Shown: piece by piece, positions 6,126-12,741 of the stretch
Position numbering within the stretch: position 1 is the first letter of the stretch
Layout of the letters: every line of letters starts with the position of its first letter
Assembly (NCBI GenBank): GCA_023386765.1
Contig: JAEWJD010000234.1
Coordinates: 1-13,072 of the forward strand
Length of the DNA: 13,072 nucleotides
Direction: 5' to 3'
Origin: Pseudomonadota bacterium
GTDB taxonomy: Bacteria; Pseudomonadota; Gammaproteobacteria; Burkholderiales; Burkholderiaceae_B
The notes under the pieces: generated by a model
Told to the model about the DNA's origin: nothing
Database searches by the model: none
Seen by the model: the letters and a program-made list of their open reading frames with translations, nothing else
Position numbers and translations under genes: made by a program

Positions 6126-7637
6126 TCAATTGGCCTGGTTGAGCAGGTATTGCATCAGCAGCGGAACCGGGCGGCCGGTGGCACCCTTGTCCTTGCCGCC
6201 ACGCCAGGCGGTGCCGGCGATGTCCAGGTGCGCCCAGGGATAGGCCTTGGTGAAGCGCGACAGGAAGCACGCCGCCGTGACCGCTCCGGCGCCCGGGCTG
6301 CCGATATTGGCGATATCGGCAAAGTTGGACTTCAGCTGATCCTGGTAGGCGTCTTCGAGGGGCATGCGCCAGGCGGTGTCCTGGGTTTGACGGCCAGCGG
6401 CCAGCAGCGCTTCGGCCAGCGTGTCATCCGACGAGAACAGACCGGAGTTGACGCTGCCCAGGGCCACCACGCAGGCCCCGGTCAGGGTGGCGATGTCGAT
6501 CACGGCAGAGGGTTTGAAGCGCTCGGCGTAGGTGAGGGCGTCGCACAGCACCAGACGGCCTTCGGCGTCGGTGTTGAGGATTTCGATGGTCTGGCCGGAC
6601 ATGCTGGTGACCACGTCGCCGGGCTTGTTGGCCTTGCCGCTGGGCAGGTTTTCGCAGGCCGGGATCAGGCCCACCACATCCAGGGCGGGTGCCAGCTCGG
6701 CCAGGGCACGGAAGGTGCCCATCACGCTGGCCGCGCCGCACATGTCGTATTTCATTTCGTCCATGGTGGCGGCGGGCTTGAGCGAGATGCCCCCTGCATC
6801 GAAGGTGATGCCCTTACCCACCAACACGATCGGGCCGCTGTCCTTGGCTTTCTTGGCCGCGGCGGTCTTGCCGTTGTAGCGCAGCACGATGAAGCGCAGC
6901 GGTTCGTCGGAGCCGCGCGCCACCGAAATGAAGGAACCCATGCCCAGGGCCTCGACCTGCTTCTGGTCGAGGACTTCGGCCTTGATGAGGGTCTTGTAGT
7001 TGCGCGCCAGCTTGCGGGCTGTGTCGGCCAGATAGGTGGGCGTGCAGATGTTGCCCGGCAGGTTGCCCAGCGTGCGGGTCAGCTCCATGCCGTTGCTGAT
7101 GGCCGTGCCTTCGCGCAGGCCGAGTTGGGCTTGCGCGGTTTCGGCGCGCTCGACGATCTGGGTGATCTTCTTGAGCTTGGGCCGGGCGTCACGCTCGGTC
7201 TTGCCGATCGTGGCGTCATATTGGTAGGTGACCTGGCCGGCGGCGATCGCCGCGGCGCGTGCCCGGTCACGGATCGTGCTGTGCTCGATGGGCAGCGCAG
7301 TCAGCGTGGACACGCCCTCGGTGAGCTGGGCGCCGGCGCAATAGTTGGCGAAGGCCTGCTCTGCGCTGGCGTGCGCGCGGGTAGAATACTCGGCCTGTTT
7401 GCCCAGACCGACCAGAACCACGCGTTGGGCGGTGACGCCCGGCAGCGCGCGCAGTACCAGAGTGTTGCCCAGACGGGCGCGGAACTCGGTTTTGATGACG
7501 CTTTGCAAGGCGCCGTTGCTGGCGCGGTCGATCAATTCAGCGGCCGGGCTCAGTACGCCGTCGGCGTAAACGCCCACGGCCAGTGCCGCCGTCTTGAGTT
7601 GATGCAGGGAAGCGGTGGTCTGTGTGCTAAATTCCAT
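6126..7637 (-). CDS. pepA: Leucyl aminopeptidase (cytosol aminopeptidase, M17)
   Basis: A di-metal (Zn/Mn) M17 aminopeptidase that removes N-terminal residues during peptide turnover; the E. coli homologue also binds DNA in Xer recombination at cer and in carAB control. The 503 residues comprise a variable N-terminal domain (1-175) and the catalytic domain. Metal-binding and catalytic residues are all seen: Lys275, Asp280, Lys287, Asp298, and Asp357, Glu359 and Arg361 in the family signature NTDAEGRL (355-362), each shifted by five from E. coli PepA. ATLTGAC (383-389) and the C-terminal HLDIAGTAW (470-478) are also typical. The ATG is preceded by a modest GGGAAA ribosome-binding site. It is divergent from lptF across 54 bp and leads the pepA-holC-small protein unit. 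Its complement has a very long open frame, a side effect of high GC. Confidence 0.97.
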   Translation of the reverse strand: MEFSTQTTASLHQLKTAALAVGVYADGVLSPAAELIDRASNGALQSVIKTEFRARLGNTLVLRALPGVTAQRVVLVGLGKQAEYSTRAHASAEQAFANYCAGAQLTEGVSTLTALPIEHSTIRDRARAAAIAAGQVTYQYDATIGKTERDARPKLKKITQIVERAETAQAQLGLREGTAISNGMELTRTLGNLPGNICTPTYLADTARKLARNYKTLIKAEVLDQKQVEALGMGSFISVARGSDEPLRFIVLRYNGKTAAAKKAKDSGPIVLVGKGITFDAGGISLKPAATMDEMKYDMCGAASVMGTFRALAELAPALDVVGLIPACENLPSGKANKPGDVVTSMSGQTIEILNTDAEGRLVLCDALTYAERFKPSAVIDIATLTGACVVALGSVNSGLFSSDDTLAEALLAAGRQTQDTAWRMPLEDAYQDQLKSNFADIANIGSPGAGAVTAACFLSRFTKAYPWAHLDIAGTAWRGGKDKGATGRPVPLLMQYLLNQAN

Positions 7638-7662
7638 GAAGATTTCCCGAGTGCGTCGAACG

Positions 7663-7683
7663 ATGCGGTCGATTATCCCGCAT
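7663..7683. promoter_or_regulatory. Inverted repeat in the pepA/lptF divergent promoter
   Basis: ATGCGG (7663-7668) and CCGCAT (7678-7683) are perfect inverted arms around 9 nt. The spacer reads GATAAT on the minus strand, a five-of-six match to a -10 box for pepA, although no good -35 lies at the right distance. The site could be an operator controlling pepA or both genes. The regulator is unknown. Confidence 0.45.
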
Positions 7684-7691
7684 ATTCTCCC

Positions 7692-8804
7692 ATGTCTCTA
7701 TTCAAACGGTCTGTCGTCAGCGAGATTACCAGTCACGCTGGCGTGGTGTTCTCCACGCTCGTCGTCGTGTGGCTGAGTGTTCTGCTGGTGCGCCTGCTGG
7801 GCGAAGCGGCCGGCGGCAGCATCGGCGCCGATGTGGTATTCGGCCTGGCGGCCTTCTCCACCATCACCGCCTTGCCCACGATTCTGGCTGTAGCCCTGTT
7901 CATCGCGGTGCTGACCACGGTCACGCGCAATTATCGCGAATCCGAGATGGTGGTGTGGTTTGCCAGTGGCCTGTCGCTGGCCGACTGGCTGCGTCCGGTG
8001 CTGCGCGTGGCGGTGCCGGTGGCCTTGATGGTCGCAGGGCTGACGCTGGTGGCGTCGCCCTGGGCCTATCGCCAGATCGGCGAGTATCGCGAACGCTTCG
8101 AGCAGCGCTCCGATCTGTCCAAGGTCGCGGCAGGTCAGTTCGTCGAGTCCGGGCGCGGTGATCGTGTGTTCTTCGCCGAGGATCCCACCGACGCGGGCGA
8201 TGAGCTGGGCGCGGTGTTTGCGCGCGCCATTGATCCGGAATGGTTCAGTGTGCTCACGGCCAGCAGCGCGCGCGGCGAAACCCTGCCCAACGGCGATCGC
8301 TTCCTGGTGCTGTCGGGCGGGCATCGCTACGATCTCAAACCGGGCACGCCGGAGCTGCGCGTGACTACCTTCGATCAGTACGGCATGCGCTTGGAAAGCA
8401 AGGCGGGCGAGGATCCTATCGGTGAAGCGCGGGCCGCGGCCGAACGCTCCAGCAAGGCACGCTCCACCCTGCAGCTGATGGAAGACAATACCAATAGCTC
8501 CTGGTCGCAGGTGATGTGGCGTATTTCGATGCCGCTGGCCGCCTTGAATCTTGCCTTGCTGGCAGTACCGCTGGGGGCGGTCAATCCCCGGCTGGGGCGC
8601 TCCGGTGATCTGTTGATCGCCGGCCTGGTGGGTCTGCTCTACATGAATCTGATCAATCTCTCGCGCGCCTGGATCAGCAGCGGCAAGCTGCCTTTCGGGG
8701 TGGGGGTGTGGCTCATCCACGCCCTGGTGCTCGCGCTGGCGGGTTGGCTGCTGTATCGCCGCCTGCGCGTGAAAGCGCCGCCGCGCAGCCCGCAGGCGGC
8801 CTGA
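7692..8804 (+). CDS. lptF: LPS export ABC transporter permease LptF
   Basis: LptF and LptG form the inner-membrane permease of the LptB2FGC complex, which extracts lipopolysaccharide from the inner membrane and sends it along the Lpt bridge. The 370-residue product (E. coli LptF: 366) has three N-terminal membrane segments (about 17-38, 50-75, 103-125), a periplasmic beta-jellyroll domain (about 135-265), and three C-terminal segments (about 278-296, 306-328, 336-355). Typical features are RNYRESEMVVWFASGLS after segment 2, AAGQFVESG at the start of the jellyroll, and AVPLGAVNPRLGRSG near segment 4. The frame is open far upstream, antisense to pepA; the ATG at 7692 is chosen because membrane segment 1 follows at the normal distance. 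No Shine-Dalgarno is visible. lptG is not adjacent downstream, where a convergent LysR gene lies. Confidence 0.95.
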   Translation: MSLFKRSVVSEITSHAGVVFSTLVVVWLSVLLVRLLGEAAGGSIGADVVFGLAAFSTITALPTILAVALFIAVLTTVTRNYRESEMVVWFASGLSLADWLRPVLRVAVPVALMVAGLTLVASPWAYRQIGEYRERFEQRSDLSKVAAGQFVESGRGDRVFFAEDPTDAGDELGAVFARAIDPEWFSVLTASSARGETLPNGDRFLVLSGGHRYDLKPGTPELRVTTFDQYGMRLESKAGEDPIGEARAAAERSSKARSTLQLMEDNTNSSWSQVMWRISMPLAALNLALLAVPLGAVNPRLGRSGDLLIAGLVGLLYMNLINLSRAWISSGKLPFGVGVWLIHALVLALAGWLLYRRLRVKAPPRSPQAA

Positions 8805-8811
8805 GGCCGCC
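8795..8811. terminator. Hairpin on the lptF stop codon, between convergent genes
   Basis: GGCGGCC (8795-8801) and GGCCGCC (8805-8811) form a 7-bp all-GC stem whose loop is the lptF TGA stop. Only 3 bp separate it from the stop of the convergent LysR gene. There is no T-run on either side, so it may stabilise or define 3' ends rather than terminate alone. Confidence 0.4.
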
Positions 8812-8814
8812 GAC

Positions 8815-9738
8815 TCAGCCGGGGTCGGTCAGCAACTGGCCGCTGGCCCCGGCGAGCAGCGCGCGGTTGCGTTCGGCGGCCTCGCGCATGAAATCCCACA
8901 GGAGACTGACGCGCTTGAGGCGATACAGGTCTTCGTGGCAGTACATCCAGAAACTGCGCGTGATGCTGAGCTCGTCACCCAGTACCGGGACCAGGCGCGG
9001 ATCCTGCGCGGCGATGAAGCCGGGCAGGATCGCCAATGACTGACCCTGCAGCGCCGCATGGTACTGGGCCACGACGCTGGTGCTGCGCAGCACGACGCGG
9101 CTGTTGGGCAGCAGGTCTTCCAGATAGCGCAGGCGCTCGCTGAAGAGCAATTCATCCACATATCCAATGAAGCTGTGGCCGGCCAGGTCGGCACGTTCCC
9201 GGATGGGTGGGTGGCGCTCCAGGTATTGCCGCGTGCCGTAGAGCCGCAAGGTGTAGTCGCACAGACGGCTGCAGACATAGGGGCCGCGTTGCGGCCGTTC
9301 GATCGTGATGGCCAGGTCGGCTTCGCGCTTGGACAGGCTGACAAAGCGCGGCACGGGCAGGATGTCCAGGGTGATGTGTGGATAGCGGCGCTGGAAGTCC
9401 GCCGCCAGCGGCGTGACGACGTAGCTGCCGAAGCCTTCGGTGGCCCCGACCCGGATATGGCCCGAAAGCGCCTGGCCAATGCCGGAGAGGCTTTCCCGGG
9501 CCGTATGAATGGTGCTTTCCAGCTGTTCGGCATAGACCAGCAGGCGCTGGCCGTCCTCGGTCAGGACGAAGCCGGCGCTGCGGGATTTTTCGAACAACAG
9601 GCTGCCCAGCTCCGCTTCGAGCGCCCGCACGCGGCGCGCCACGGTCGTGTGCTCCACCCCCAGTGTGCGGGCGGCGGCGCTCACGCGCTGGCTGCGTGCG
9701 ACCTCTAGAAAATAACGCAGGCTGTCCCAGTCCAGCAT
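8815..9738 (-). CDS. LysR-family transcriptional regulator
   Basis: A 307-residue LysR-type regulator. The N-terminal winged helix-turn-helix (about 4-63) contains LRYFLEVARSQRVSAAARTL, then TTVARRVRALEAELGSLLFE and the wing ending VLTEDGQRLL. A linker helix (about 64-90) and the periplasmic-binding-fold effector domain (about 93-295) follow, with SGHIRVGATEGFGSYVVTPL and ADLAITIERP. It is transcribed divergently from the substrate-binding protein and mmsA genes across a 173-bp region holding a perfect palindrome, the classic layout for a LysR protein controlling its neighbours and itself. A ribosome-binding site (GGGGAG) sits 5 nt before the ATG. Its gene ends only 10 bp from lptF. The inducer is unknown; an intermediate of valine, beta-alanine or a related pathway is a guess from the neighbouring mmsA. 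Confidence 0.92.
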   Translation of the reverse strand: MLDWDSLRYFLEVARSQRVSAAARTLGVEHTTVARRVRALEAELGSLLFEKSRSAGFVLTEDGQRLLVYAEQLESTIHTARESLSGIGQALSGHIRVGATEGFGSYVVTPLAADFQRRYPHITLDILPVPRFVSLSKREADLAITIERPQRGPYVCSRLCDYTLRLYGTRQYLERHPPIRERADLAGHSFIGYVDELLFSERLRYLEDLLPNSRVVLRSTSVVAQYHAALQGQSLAILPGFIAAQDPRLVPVLGDELSITRSFWMYCHEDLYRLKRVSLLWDFMREAAERNRALLAGASGQLLTDPG

Positions 9739-9795
9739 GGAGTCTCCCCGCCCTTTGTGCCGCTGGTGCCGGCATGGGGCTGTCGTTGTTTATTT

Positions 9796-9814
9796 ATGCA
9801 CAATCCATGTGCAT
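9796..9814. promoter_or_regulatory. Perfect 19-bp palindrome, probable LysR operator
   Basis: ATGCACA (9796-9802) and TGTGCAT (9808-9814) are perfect 7-bp arms around ATCCA. The inner layout GCAC-N7-GTGC has the spacing of BenM/CatM-type LysR sites (ATAC-N7-GTAT). The centre lies near -54 of the inferred promoter for the + strand genes. On the minus strand the palindrome lies just upstream of TAAATA, a possible -10 of the LysR gene, which would allow autorepression. Confidence 0.68.
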
Positions 9815-9822
9815 TCGTGTCG

Positions 9823-9851
9823 TTGCTTGTTGATTTTCACACATCTACACT
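9823..9851 (+). promoter_or_regulatory. Candidate sigma-70 promoter for the SBP-mmsA unit
   Basis: TTGCTT (9823-9828) and TACACT (9846-9851) are separated by exactly 17 bp, a plausible -35/-10 pair about 60 nt before the substrate-binding protein start. The palindrome lies just upstream, as for an activator site. Confidence 0.55.
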
Positions 9852-9911
9852 AGGTTCACCACTGCGGCTCAAGCGGCAGGAGGTCCAAAAAAAATGACAG
9901 GAGACAAGCTC

Positions 9912-11129
9912 ATGAAGTTGCGTGCACGCGGAATGGCCGCAGGCCTGTGTCTGGGCGCCTTGCTGGTTGGGCAGGCCTTGGCTGCCGATAAGCCGGTGGT
10001 GAAGATTGGCGTCCTGACCGATATGTCTGGAAACTATGCTGCCATGGGCGGCCCGGGATCGGTGGCAGCTGCCCAGCTTGCCATCGACGACTGCCTGGCC
10101 GCCGAATGCAAGGGCATGAAGATCGAGCTGGTGTCGGCCGACAACCAGAACAAGGCTGACGTGGGCGCGGCGCGCGCCCGTGAGTGGTTCGACCGCGATG
10201 GTGTCTCGGCGATTGCCGACCTGACCAACTCGGCGGTGGCGCTGGCGGTGCAGGGCATCGCACGCGAGAAGGACAAGGTCGTGCTGTTCTCGGGGCCGGC
10301 CACCACCGCGCTCACCAACAAAGATTGCTCGCCTGTCGGCTTTCACTGGATGTTCGACACCTACTCGCAGTCCGCGGGCGGCGCCAAGGCGACCGTGCGT
10401 GACGGCGGCAAGTCGTGGTACTTCAGCCCGGTGGACTATGCCTTCGGCCATTCGCTGGAGGCCGATACGGCCAAGGCCGTGCAGGCGCTGGGCGGCAAGG
10501 TCAACGGTGGCGTGCGCCATCCCTTGAATGCCCCGGACTTCGCCTCCTATCTGTTGCAGGCGCAAAGCTCCAAGGCCCAGGTCGTGGCGCTGGCCAATGG
10601 CGGGCAGGATACGGTCAACGCGGTCAAGCAGGCGCGGGAGTTCGGCGTGGTCGACGGCGGCCAGCGCCTGGTATCGCTGCTGATCTTCCTGTCGGACCTG
10701 CGCGCGCTGGGCCTGGACAATGCCCAGGGCCTGTCGTATGTCGACGGTTTCTATTGGGACTATGACGATGACACGCGCCAGTGGTCGGATCGCTTCGAGA
10801 AGGCCTTCCGCGGCCTGAAACCGACCATGACGCAGGCGGGTGTGTATTCGAGCGTGTTGCACTATCTGCGTGCGGTGGCCGCCACGGGCAGCACCGAAGG
10901 CAAGGTCGTGGCCGACAAGATGCGCGAACTGCCCATCAAGGACCCGATCATGCGCAATGCCTCCATCCGTCCGGATGGCCGCGTGATCCACGATATGTAT
11001 CTGTACGAAGTCAAAAAACCGGCCGACTCGAAGGGCGGCTGGGACTACTCCAAGCTGGTGGCGACGATCCCGGCCGCGGAGGCATTCCAACCGCTGGCGG
11101 ACTCGACCTGCCCGTTGGTCAAGCCCTGA
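9912..11129 (+). CDS. ABC transporter substrate-binding protein, branched-chain amino acid type
   Basis: A periplasmic ligand-binding protein of the LivJ-like type I fold (Peripla_BP_6), 405 residues from the ATG at 9912. That start is preferred because AGGAGA sits 7 nt before it and the product begins with a textbook signal peptide: MKLRARG, a hydrophobic core, and cleavage after AxA-type QALA at about residue 24. The ATG at 9894, preceded by AGGAGG 10 nt away, would add six residues. The mature part opens with KIGVLTDMSGNYAAMGG (31-47), continues with the ligand-cleft stretch SVDYAFGHS-like SPVDYAFGHSLE, and ends with IMRNASIRPDGRVIHDMYLYEVKKP and a final cysteine region CPLVKP. Cys61 and Cys66 could form a disulfide. 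No permease or ATPase gene is in the window, so it is an orphan component here. Ligand unknown; the neighbouring mmsA suggests an amino acid or related acid. Confidence 0.88.
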   Translation: MKLRARGMAAGLCLGALLVGQALAADKPVVKIGVLTDMSGNYAAMGGPGSVAAAQLAIDDCLAAECKGMKIELVSADNQNKADVGAARAREWFDRDGVSAIADLTNSAVALAVQGIAREKDKVVLFSGPATTALTNKDCSPVGFHWMFDTYSQSAGGAKATVRDGGKSWYFSPVDYAFGHSLEADTAKAVQALGGKVNGGVRHPLNAPDFASYLLQAQSSKAQVVALANGGQDTVNAVKQAREFGVVDGGQRLVSLLIFLSDLRALGLDNAQGLSYVDGFYWDYDDDTRQWSDRFEKAFRGLKPTMTQAGVYSSVLHYLRAVAATGSTEGKVVADKMRELPIKDPIMRNASIRPDGRVIHDMYLYEVKKPADSKGGWDYSKLVATIPAAEAFQPLADSTCPLVKP

Positions 11130-11145
11130 TTTTCTTTTGAAACAC

Positions 11146-11166
11146 GCGGCCTTGCGGCCGCTTTCC
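11146..11166 (+). terminator. Hairpin between the SBP gene and mmsA
   Basis: GCGGCC (11146-11151) and GGCCGC (11156-11161) form a 6-bp stem with a TTGC loop, followed by TTTCCC. The short T-run suggests a weak or partial terminator, or an RNA-stabilising element that sets SBP above mmsA expression. Confidence 0.45.
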
Positions 11167-11188
11167 CTGGCAGTATGAGGAGCAAGCA

Positions 11189-12682
11189 ATGAGTGAAGTC
11201 CCCCGCGTTCCGTTGCTGATCGGCGGCAAGCTGGTGCAGTCCAAGACCACGCAGTGGCGTGATGTCATCAACCCCGCCACGCAGGAAGTGGTGGCCCAGG
11301 TGCCGTTCGCCACGCGCGAAGAACTGGATCTGGCGGTGGCCAACGCCCAGGAAGCCTTCCAGACCTGGCGCAACGCCGGCCAGGGCCAGCGCATGCGCGT
11401 CATGCTGAAGTTCCAGCAACTGCTGCGCGAGAACACCACCAAGCTGGCGGAGATGATCACCCGCGAGCATGGCAAGACCCTGCCGGATGCCGAGGGCGAA
11501 GTCGGCCGTGGCCTGGAAGTGGTCGAGCACGCCTGCTCGATGGTCAGCCTGCAATTGGGCGAATATGCCGAGAACGCCGCCTCCGGCATTGATGTCTACA
11601 CGCTGATCCAGCCGCTGGGCGTGTGTGCCGGTATCACGGCCTTCAACTTCCCGGTGATGCTGCCTTGCTTCATGTTCCCCATCGCGGTGGCTTGCGGCAA
11701 CACGTTCGTGCTCAAGCCCTCCGAGCAGGATCCCACGGCTTCGCTCTACCTCGCCGAACTGGCGCTGGAAGCCGGCTTGCCGCCGGGCGTACTGAACGTG
11801 GTGCATGGCGGTCCGGACATCGCCAACGGTCTTTGCGAGCATCCGGACATCAAGGCCGTCTCCTTCATCGGCTCGACCCGCGTGGGCACGGAAATCTATG
11901 AGCGCGCATCCAAGGCTGGCAAGCGCTGCCAGTCGATGATGGGTGCCAAGAACCACTGCGTCATCCTGCCGGACGCCGATCCGGAAGTGGCGCTGAACCA
12001 GCTCGTGGGTGCAGCTTTCGGCGCGGCCGGTCAGCGCTGCATGGCCACCTCGGTGGCGGTGTTGGTGGGCGATGCCCGCAACTGGCTGCCTGATTTCGTC
12101 GAGCGCGCCAAGAAGCTCAAGGTCAACGCCGGCACGGATCGTCAGGCCGACCTCGGCCCGCTGGTCTCGCCCAATGCACGCAAGCGCGTCGAGAGCCTCA
12201 TCCAGCAAGGCGTGGACGAGGGTGCCAAACTGTTGCTGGACGGTCGTGGCGTGAAGGTCGAGGGCTATGCCGAGGGCAACTTCGTGGGTCCCACGATTTT
12301 CGACGGCGTCACGCAGTCGATGACCATCTACCAGGAAGAAGTGTTCGGTCCGGTGCTGTGCGTGGTGGGGGTGGAAACGCTGGAGGACGCGGTGGCCTTC
12401 ATCAACCGCAACCCCAACGGCAACGGCGTGGCGCTGTTCACCCAGGATGGTGGTGCGGCGCGCTATTTCCAGAACAACATCGACGTCGGCCAGATCGGCA
12501 TCAACATTCCGATCCCGGTGCCGGTCGCCTGGTTCAGCTTCACGGGTTCGCGCGCTTCCAAGCTGGGCGATCTGGGCCCCAACGGCAAGCAGGCGGTGCA
12601 TTTCTGGACCCAGACCAAAACGGTGACGGCGCGCTGGTCGGCGCACGGCCGTTCGGTCAATACCACCATCACCATGCGCTGA
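11189..12682 (+). CDS. mmsA: CoA-acylating methylmalonate-semialdehyde dehydrogenase
   Basis: An ALDH-superfamily enzyme that oxidises methylmalonate semialdehyde (or malonate semialdehyde) with NAD+ and CoA to propionyl-CoA (or acetyl-CoA) and CO2, serving valine, thymine, beta-alanine and inositol breakdown. The 497 residues match the MmsA length. Features: YTLIQPLGVCAGITAFNFP (137-155) and FVLKPSEQDP (173-182) in the cofactor site, FIGSTRVG (227-234), the catalytic cysteine Cys284 in FGAAGQRCMA, and EEVFGPVL (383-390). The usual ALDH general-base motif ELGGK is replaced by MMGAKNH (250-256), as is typical of CoA-dependent MmsA. A GAGGAG ribosome-binding site lies 6 nt before the ATG. It follows the SBP gene by 59 nt on the same strand, and a strong terminator comes next. 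mmsB is not adjacent. Substrate preference within the family cannot be set from sequence alone. Confidence 0.95.
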   Translation: MSEVPRVPLLIGGKLVQSKTTQWRDVINPATQEVVAQVPFATREELDLAVANAQEAFQTWRNAGQGQRMRVMLKFQQLLRENTTKLAEMITREHGKTLPDAEGEVGRGLEVVEHACSMVSLQLGEYAENAASGIDVYTLIQPLGVCAGITAFNFPVMLPCFMFPIAVACGNTFVLKPSEQDPTASLYLAELALEAGLPPGVLNVVHGGPDIANGLCEHPDIKAVSFIGSTRVGTEIYERASKAGKRCQSMMGAKNHCVILPDADPEVALNQLVGAAFGAAGQRCMATSVAVLVGDARNWLPDFVERAKKLKVNAGTDRQADLGPLVSPNARKRVESLIQQGVDEGAKLLLDGRGVKVEGYAEGNFVGPTIFDGVTQSMTIYQEEVFGPVLCVVGVETLEDAVAFINRNPNGNGVALFTQDGGAARYFQNNIDVGQIGINIPIPVPVAWFSFTGSRASKLGDLGPNGKQAVHFWTQTKTVTARWSAHGRSVNTTITMR

Positions 12683-12698
12683 TCCTGCGCTGGTGATG

Positions 12699-12741
12699 AC
12701 GGGGCGGGCAGCGTTCGCAAGAACGCCGCCCGCCCCGTTTT
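12699..12741 (+). terminator. Strong Rho-independent terminator after mmsA
   Basis: An 11-bp stem (12699-12709 with 12728-12738), one A/C mismatch, then a further 6-bp stem GCGTTC/GAACGC capped by a GCAA (GNRA) tetraloop at 12717-12720, followed by four T residues. It overlaps the stop codon region of the convergent minus-strand gene. Confidence 0.85.

Noticed and set aside
6108..7691. Very long open frame on the + strand, antisense to pepA and in frame with lptF, suggesting an 898-residue fusion protein
   Set aside because: The antisense part is Gly/Gln/His-rich with no recognisable domain, while the minus strand carries a complete PepA with all catalytic residues. High GC removes stop codons from antisense frames. 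LptF proper starts at 7692.
9837..11189. 450-residue open frame antisense to the substrate-binding protein
   Set aside because: It is Arg/His/Gln-rich with no family features; the + strand gene has a signal peptide, a ribosome-binding site and a clear fold.
11045..12646. 533-residue open frame antisense to mmsA
   Set aside because: It has the same GC-driven antisense composition and no motif; MmsA on the + strand is complete with Cys284 and its family motifs.
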